Origin: Candidatus Kapaibacterium sp.
Lineage (GTDB): Bacteria; Bacteroidota; Ignavibacteria; Kapaibacteriales; Kapaibacteriaceae
Assembly: GCA_030830285.1 (NCBI GenBank)
Contig: JAURNF010000016.1
Coordinates: 1-8,215, forward strand
Length of the DNA: 8,215 bases
Direction of reading: 5' to 3'
Under the pieces are notes generated by a model. The model was not told the DNA's origin and ran no database searches. It saw only the letters and a program-made list of their open reading frames with translations. Within the stretch, counting starts at the first letter, position 1, and every line of letters begins with the position of its first letter. This document shows, piece after piece, positions 5,226 to 8,215 of this stretch. Position numbers and translations under genes: made by a program.

Positions 5226-6200
5226 TCAGTAGTAGAATCGCATATCAACGGCACCCCCGATCGCAAGAACGTGGGTGCCGTTTCCTATTTCACCGTTCTG
5301 TGCGTTCACTTGCACACCAAGAGCAAAGTGCTGAGATACCGTTGTGCCGATTCGCATTGATGCGACCATTGCATCCGAACGCGTTGACGCATCATCAACA
5401 GATGGGTTCTGACGGTAGACGATTCCGACGGTGGTTGCCACAGGAATACCGACGAGCGGTCGCATGTCGACGTTGATATTGCCGCCTGCGTTGAAGAAGA
5501 TCTTGGAGTCGCCTCCACGCACAGCCGATTCCCCATACACTCCCGATACAGTTGCCATGAGTCCGATAGCCGGACTCACCGCGTAGGCACAATGTGCGCT
5601 CACACCCGCCGTAATCGTCGGCTTGGTATCAACCAGCGGATTTGTTGACGTAACTCCACCACTGTCTACAATGCCTCGCACCCAGCGATCGACGTCGACA
5701 GTTGTCACGCTACCGTTGACGAGATCGAGTGACATGGTCAGCAGCATGCGCTCAGATTGATATGCACGCACTTTCCATCCAAGGTCAAACGACGTAACTG
5801 CATTTACGCCCTGACTCAACAGTGCTTTGACATCAGTTCCGAGACGTCCAACAACGTCTACACCGACGTACACCGACAACCAGTCCTTGATGCGTTGCTC
5901 ATGCTCAGCCCCTGTCGCGATGAAGGCCAGACTTCCCTCTGGAGCAAGGACGATGCGCTCGCCTATCCGTACGATCGGTAGTTGGAGATTGCTTGTGATA
6001 CCACCACCAAGCGTCAATCTCGTAGAGCTCATTACGAACGCCATGGGATGTCCGACGAGTGGTTGAAACAGGTGTCCGCCGAGAACTGGACCAACAACCG
6101 TGCCCTGCGACGCATCTGATGCGTTACTTGGTAGCGCTCGAGCAGATGCTGCCGTGCACCACATCACACATACAACGAGTACTCCACGGAGCATTGTCAT
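5226..6200 (-). CDS. Probable outer-membrane beta-barrel protein (unknown family)
   Basis: I do not recognise the family. The 324-residue product starts with a signal peptide (MTMLRGVLVVCVMWC, likely cut after ASARA at about 22). The rest is rich in alternating polar/apolar strands with Gly, Ser, Thr and Val: LTLGGGITSNLQLP, LSVYVGVDVVG, ITAGVSAHCAYAV, IGLMATVSGVYG, GIPVATTVGIVYRQN, MRIGTTVSQHFALGVQV. It ends VDMRFYY, a terminal aromatic residue as in BAM-recognised barrel proteins. Outer membrane location is inferred from this. The start at 6200 overlaps the upstream gene's stop (ATGA), with AGGAGG 6 nt before it inside that gene; a second ATG at 6194 is spaced too far. Its last codons contain the inverted repeat that may terminate the convergent Hc1-like gene. 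An alternative is a secreted periplasmic beta protein. Confidence 0.75.
   Translation of the reverse strand: MTMLRGVLVVCVMWCTAASARALPSNASDASQGTVVGPVLGGHLFQPLVGHPMAFVMSSTRLTLGGGITSNLQLPIVRIGERIVLAPEGSLAFIATGAEHEQRIKDWLSVYVGVDVVGRLGTDVKALLSQGVNAVTSFDLGWKVRAYQSERMLLTMSLDLVNGSVTTVDVDRWVRGIVDSGGVTSTNPLVDTKPTITAGVSAHCAYAVSPAIGLMATVSGVYGESAVRGGDSKIFFNAGGNINVDMRPLVGIPVATTVGIVYRQNPSVDDASTRSDAMVASMRIGTTVSQHFALGVQVNAQNGEIGNGTHVLAIGGAVDMRFYY
5247..5293 (+). terminator. Terminator-like hairpin for the Hc1-like gene, inside the opposing CDS
   Basis: AACGGCACCC (5247-5256) and GGGTGCCGTT (5273-5282) form a perfect 10-bp GC-rich stem with a 16-nt loop. On the plus strand it is followed by TCCTATTTC, a broken T-rich run. 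It begins 32 nt after the Hc1-like stop. It also encodes the last residues of the minus-strand barrel protein (around GTHV and GGAVD), so it must serve both roles. On the minus strand no T-run follows. Confidence 0.6.
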
Positions 6201-6862
6201 TGTCCACCTCCTAGTTCATACTGACACGCAACACGGAGCGAGAATCCATTCGTGCGAAGAATCGGCGCTGGCGGTAGTCCAACCACCGGTGCACCGCGTA
6301 ACACGTTCGAGATCCCTTGTTCGTAGCGGAGTTCAGGGAGCACACGGACGTTTCCAATCGTAATACTGTACCCAACACCAAGGTAGACACCGACCTCGAG
6401 CTGCGACAATGCGTCGGTGAAGGACCACTCCGTACCGTCGCCGTCTGTACGCATTCCGCTCGATGCTATGCGCGCCGCAATGCCACTGGTGAACACCCAC
6501 GTATGTGCTTGCGACCAAATGCGCACTCCCAGGGGGATCGACATCGACCTCACACGGATCGTCGCCACCGTGGAATCATAGGAGTGCGATGCAGACGTGC
6601 TGATCGTCTCTGTGCTACGTCCATGGCGAAGATCGAGCGACGGCTCAAACGTCACTTCCACGTCGTTGAGCAGTTGATACGCGACTGCTGCTCCAACACC
6701 ATACCCAATCTGCGCACGTATGGCTTGTCCGTCCGGATAGTCGCCCGATAACGAAAGCGACTGCGCATATACGGTGCATCCAGCGGAGAATTGCGCCGCA
6801 CTCGGCAGCGCACTCATGCATGCAACCGCAATCACAGCAACGAGATACGTATGTAGGTTCAT
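6197..6862 (-). CDS. Probable outer-membrane barrel protein (OMP_b-brl/PorT-like)
   Basis: The 221-residue product has a clear signal peptide (MNLHTYLVAVIAVACMSALP, likely cleavage after Ala23 in PSAAQF). Short beta strands separated by loops follow: AIRAQIGYGVGAAVAYQLL, VEVTFEPSLDLRHG, RVRSMSIPLGVRIWS, WVFTSGIAARIA, LEVGVYLGVGYSITIG, VRVLPELRYEQGI and FSLRVACQYEL. The phrases IPLGVRI, GVGYSI and PELRYEQG are typical of the outer-membrane beta-barrel domain common in Bacteroidota and relatives (PorT-like, function usually unknown). ATG 6862 has no Shine-Dalgarno, but a TAAGTTTG box ends 4 nt upstream, so the message may be nearly leaderless. It is the first gene of a two-gene unit: its stop overlaps the next start (ATGA), and its final codons (ELGGGQ) encode that gene's ribosome site. 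The two products probably act together at the outer membrane (inference). Confidence 0.75.
   Translation of the reverse strand: MNLHTYLVAVIAVACMSALPSAAQFSAGCTVYAQSLSLSGDYPDGQAIRAQIGYGVGAAVAYQLLNDVEVTFEPSLDLRHGRSTETISTSASHSYDSTVATIRVRSMSIPLGVRIWSQAHTWVFTSGIAARIASSGMRTDGDGTEWSFTDALSQLEVGVYLGVGYSITIGNVRVLPELRYEQGISNVLRGAPVVGLPPAPILRTNGFSLRVACQYELGGGQ
6205..6212 (-). promoter_or_regulatory. Ribosome binding site AGGAGGTG for the second barrel gene
   Basis: On the minus strand AGGAGGTG lies in the last codons of the 221-residue gene (Leu-Gly-Gly-Gly). The AGGAGG core is 6 nt before ATG 6200. This near-perfect site decides the start at 6200 over the ATG at 6194 and supports translational coupling. 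Confidence 0.75.
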
Positions 6863-6866
6863 GGTA

Positions 6867-6874
6867 CAAACTTA
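6867..6874 (-). promoter_or_regulatory. TAAGTTTG promoter box of the barrel operon
   Basis: Read on the minus strand, TAAGTTTG matches TAnnTTTG and ends 4 nt before ATG 6862. Transcription would start at or next to the start codon, fitting the missing Shine-Dalgarno. No clear -33 TTG is seen upstream. Confidence 0.4.
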
Positions 6875-6899
6875 GACACGAAGCCGCCTTAGCATTCCG

Positions 6900-6907
6900 T
6901 ATATTTG
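6900..6907 (+). promoter_or_regulatory. TATATTTG promoter box of the DUF1801 gene
   Basis: This octamer is identical to the one upstream of rhlE and matches TAnnTTTG. It lies 32 bp before ATG 6940, inside the 77-bp divergent gap. Its upstream side overlaps the opposing barrel promoter region (26 bp between the boxes), so the two units may compete or share regulators. No -33 box is evident. Confidence 0.45.
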
Positions 6908-6939
6908 CAGCTTACAACGTCGATCCGACCCATACGCAC

Positions 6940-7899
6940 ATGATGCAAGCAGACGAACAACAACCAGCAGCACAATCATCACACGAATCCTCTGAAGGGG
7001 GCTCGCAAGGCACCGGTGAAGGACGCCGCGGGCGTCGTCGCAGAGGTCGCGGTCGCCGTGGCGGCGATGGCCAGCCACGTCCAGGACAGGAAGCATCGGG
7101 CGCGGAGGGTGCATCAGAGCATGCGTCCGAGCATGCCGACGCGGGTGGCCACGACGACGATCGTCCGACAACATCCGGCCCCGAGTCAGGTGCCGAAGGT
7201 GGATCGGAACAAGAGCGCTCGAAGCGCAAGCGTCGTCGCAAGAAGAAGTCAGGTCAGAACGCTGGTGAAGCCGCTGGTGAGGCCGCTGCTGATGGCGAAG
7301 AAGGCGACGATGCAGGCGACACAGCAGAGGCCGCTCCCGCTGGACAACAAAAGCAGCAACAGCAACAACCGCGTCAACAGCAGCAGCGCAATGAGCGTCG
7401 CCGCGATGACAAGGGTGGCGAAAAGAAAGAACGTGCGCCGCGTGGATCGGTATTGCAGCGTCGCGCAACACGCGGCGATTACGACGACACGCCAAAGGTG
7501 AAGGACGAGCCGGCACCAGTGCTGGCACCAATCAATGCGATTAATGTTGACGCCTACATCGGACACTTCAAGGGTTGGCAACGCGAAGTTCTCACGACGC
7601 TTCGCGCAATCATCCGTCAAGGGGCTGGCGATATCGATGAGTCGATTCTCTGGTCACAACCAGTGTTCTCGTCGAACGGACCTGTCTGTTACATCAAGGC
7701 GTTTAGCGATCACGTCAACTTTGGTTTCTGGCGTGGCATCGACCTCGACGATCCCGATGGATTGCTCTTGGGCGATCTTACGATGATGCGCCACATCACG
7801 ATCCGCCACGTCAACGACGTCAAGCGTGATGTCTTCGAAGCAATGGTACGCCAAGCTGTTCGCCTCAACCGTGACAAGGGCGATCCAACAATGTCCTAA
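6940..7899 (+). CDS. Disordered Arg/Gly-Lys-Gln-rich region fused to a DUF1801 domain
   Basis: The 319-residue protein has two parts. Residues 1-200 are low complexity: Ser/Glu/Gln-rich at 5-25, an Arg/Gly block GRRGRRRRGRGRRGG (28-42), an acidic Ser/Glu/His/Asp stretch (50-92), a Lys/Arg block KRKRRRKKK (95-103), an Ala/Glu/Gly/Asp stretch with AGEA repeats (108-134), a Gln run (136-149) and a mixed basic stretch NERRRDDKGGEKKERAPRG (151-169). Residues about 203-312 are a DUF1801/YdhG-like alpha-beta domain: YIGHFKGWQREVLTTLRAII, DIDESILWSQPVFS, VCYIKAFSDHVNFGFWRG, DPDGLLLGD, MRHITIRHVNDV. DUF1801 has frataxin-like, poorly known roles. The basic blocks suggest nucleic-acid binding (inference). 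The frame opens at 6820 inside the divergent barrel gene. ATG 6940 (or 6943) follows the promoter box and has no Shine-Dalgarno. The stop overlaps the convergent dapD stop. Confidence 0.85.
   Translation: MMQADEQQPAAQSSHESSEGGSQGTGEGRRGRRRRGRGRRGGDGQPRPGQEASGAEGASEHASEHADAGGHDDDRPTTSGPESGAEGGSEQERSKRKRRRKKKSGQNAGEAAGEAAADGEEGDDAGDTAEAAPAGQQKQQQQQPRQQQQRNERRRDDKGGEKKERAPRGSVLQRRATRGDYDDTPKVKDEPAPVLAPINAINVDAYIGHFKGWQREVLTTLRAIIRQGAGDIDESILWSQPVFSSNGPVCYIKAFSDHVNFGFWRGIDLDDPDGLLLGDLTMMRHITIRHVNDVKRDVFEAMVRQAVRLNRDKGDPTMS
7261..7296 (+). repeat. Three 12-bp direct repeats encoding AGEA-type units
   Basis: GCTGGTGAAGCC, GCTGGTGAGGCC and GCTGCTGATGGC follow in tandem. The first two differ by one silent base; the third is degenerate. 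They encode AGEA-AGEA-AADG in the disordered region and suggest growth by slippage. Confidence 0.6.
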
Positions 7900-8215
7900 C
7901 GCAGCGCTGCTTCGAGTGCAGTGCGAGCATCAGTCTTTTCGTCGCGGTACTTGACGATGAGCGGCGTGCTCATGCTCAATCCGTGCTGCGAACCGAACGG
8001 TGTCAATACCGCTCTACTTCCTGCAATCACGACTGCACCTTCTGGAATCTCAAGCGGTTGATTTGCCGCACTGCGGAGGATCCGCTCGTGCACAAGATCA
8101 TACACCGGCGTTGATGCGTTGAGTACAACGCCACTTCCAAGCACCGCACGAGAGCGGACAACGACGCCTTCGTAGACGCCGCAATTACCACCAACCATCA
8201 CATCATCTTCGATGA
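7896..8215 (-). CDS. dapD: Tetrahydrodipicolinate N-succinyltransferase, C-terminal part (5' end off the window)
   Basis: The last 105 residues are in the window and the frame stays open to the right edge. They form left-handed beta-helix repeats: IEDDVMVGGNCGVYEGVVV, then SRAVLGSGVVLNASTPVYDL, then EIPEGAVVIAGSRAV. These are followed by the C-terminal VKYRDEKTDARTALEAALR. This matches DapD, which succinylates tetrahydrodipicolinate in the diaminopimelate/lysine pathway (EC 2.3.1.117) as a cytosolic trimer. The STPVYD and KYRDEKTD phrases distinguish it from other hexapeptide acyltransferases. The M at 8201 in this frame is internal (a GTG codon), so the true start lies beyond 8215. The TAG stop (7896-7898) overlaps the TAA stop of the convergent DUF1801 gene; no terminator separates them, only the palindrome GCAGCGCTGC at 7901-7910. 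Confidence 0.92.
   Translation of the reverse strand, partial: IEDDVMVGGNCGVYEGVVVRSRAVLGSGVVLNASTPVYDLVHERILRSAANQPLEIPEGAVVIAGSRAVLTPFGSQHGLSMSTPLIVKYRDEKTDARTALEAALR

Noticed and set aside
6872..7531. 219-codon antisense frame over the disordered DUF1801 arm
   Set aside because: The Arg/Leu/His-rich product is the complement of low-complexity GC-rich sequence; no motif or start signal was found.
1..8215. CRISPR array, tRNA, insertion sequence or defence island
   Set aside because: No regularly spaced repeats, tRNA arms with CCA-type ends, transposase motifs or terminal inverted repeats were seen by eye, and all gene-sized regions are explained by housekeeping-type or envelope genes.

Overview
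The window (about 53% G+C by eye) reads as ordinary, densely packed chromosome of a free-living bacterium. No phage, transposon, tRNA, rRNA or CRISPR is visible. Several features suggest the Bacteroidota/Chlorobiota/Kapabacteria neighbourhood: a tiny Hc1/histone-H1-like protein, outer-membrane barrel proteins, promoter boxes of the TAnnTTTG type seen in Bacteroidota, and a DapD whose C-terminus matches the 'GGNCGVYEG' subtype. This placement is inferred from protein flavour and motifs; no search was run.

Layout. 1-176 (minus): start of a lipoprotein with a PEGA-like domain, running off the left edge. 187-1176 (plus): renalase-like FAD oxidoreductase, starting only 10 bp from the divergent lipoprotein start. 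1274-2503 and 2500-3180 (plus): eukaryote-type NADP isocitrate dehydrogenase, translationally coupled through ATGA to a CGWC DsbA/FrnE-type thiol oxidoreductase. 3145-3561 (minus): OsmC-family peroxidase-like protein, overlapping the DsbA gene tail to tail. 3562-3820: a 259-bp regulatory region with a near-consensus CRP/FNR-type operator, a TATATTTG promoter box and a structured leader. 3821-4945 (plus): RhlE-type DEAD-box RNA helicase. 5042-5215 (plus): 57-residue basic Hc1-like protein with a TATAAT box. 6862-5226 (minus): two coupled outer-membrane barrel-like proteins. 6863-6939: divergent promoter region. 6940-7899 (plus): long disordered Arg/Gly-Lys-Gln-rich region fused to a DUF1801 domain. 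7896-8215 (minus): DapD C-terminal part, running off the right edge.

How the genes relate. Icd (an NADPH source), the DsbA-like protein, OsmC and the FAD oxidoreductase form a loose redox neighbourhood. RhlE, the Hc1-like protein and the Arg-rich DUF1801 protein are candidate nucleic-acid binders. None of this amounts to a recognised defence or mobile system. The least ordinary items are the CRP-like site with the structured leader upstream of the helicase, the disordered DUF1801 fusion, a terminator-like hairpin embedded in an opposing gene, and the very compact divergent and convergent junctions.
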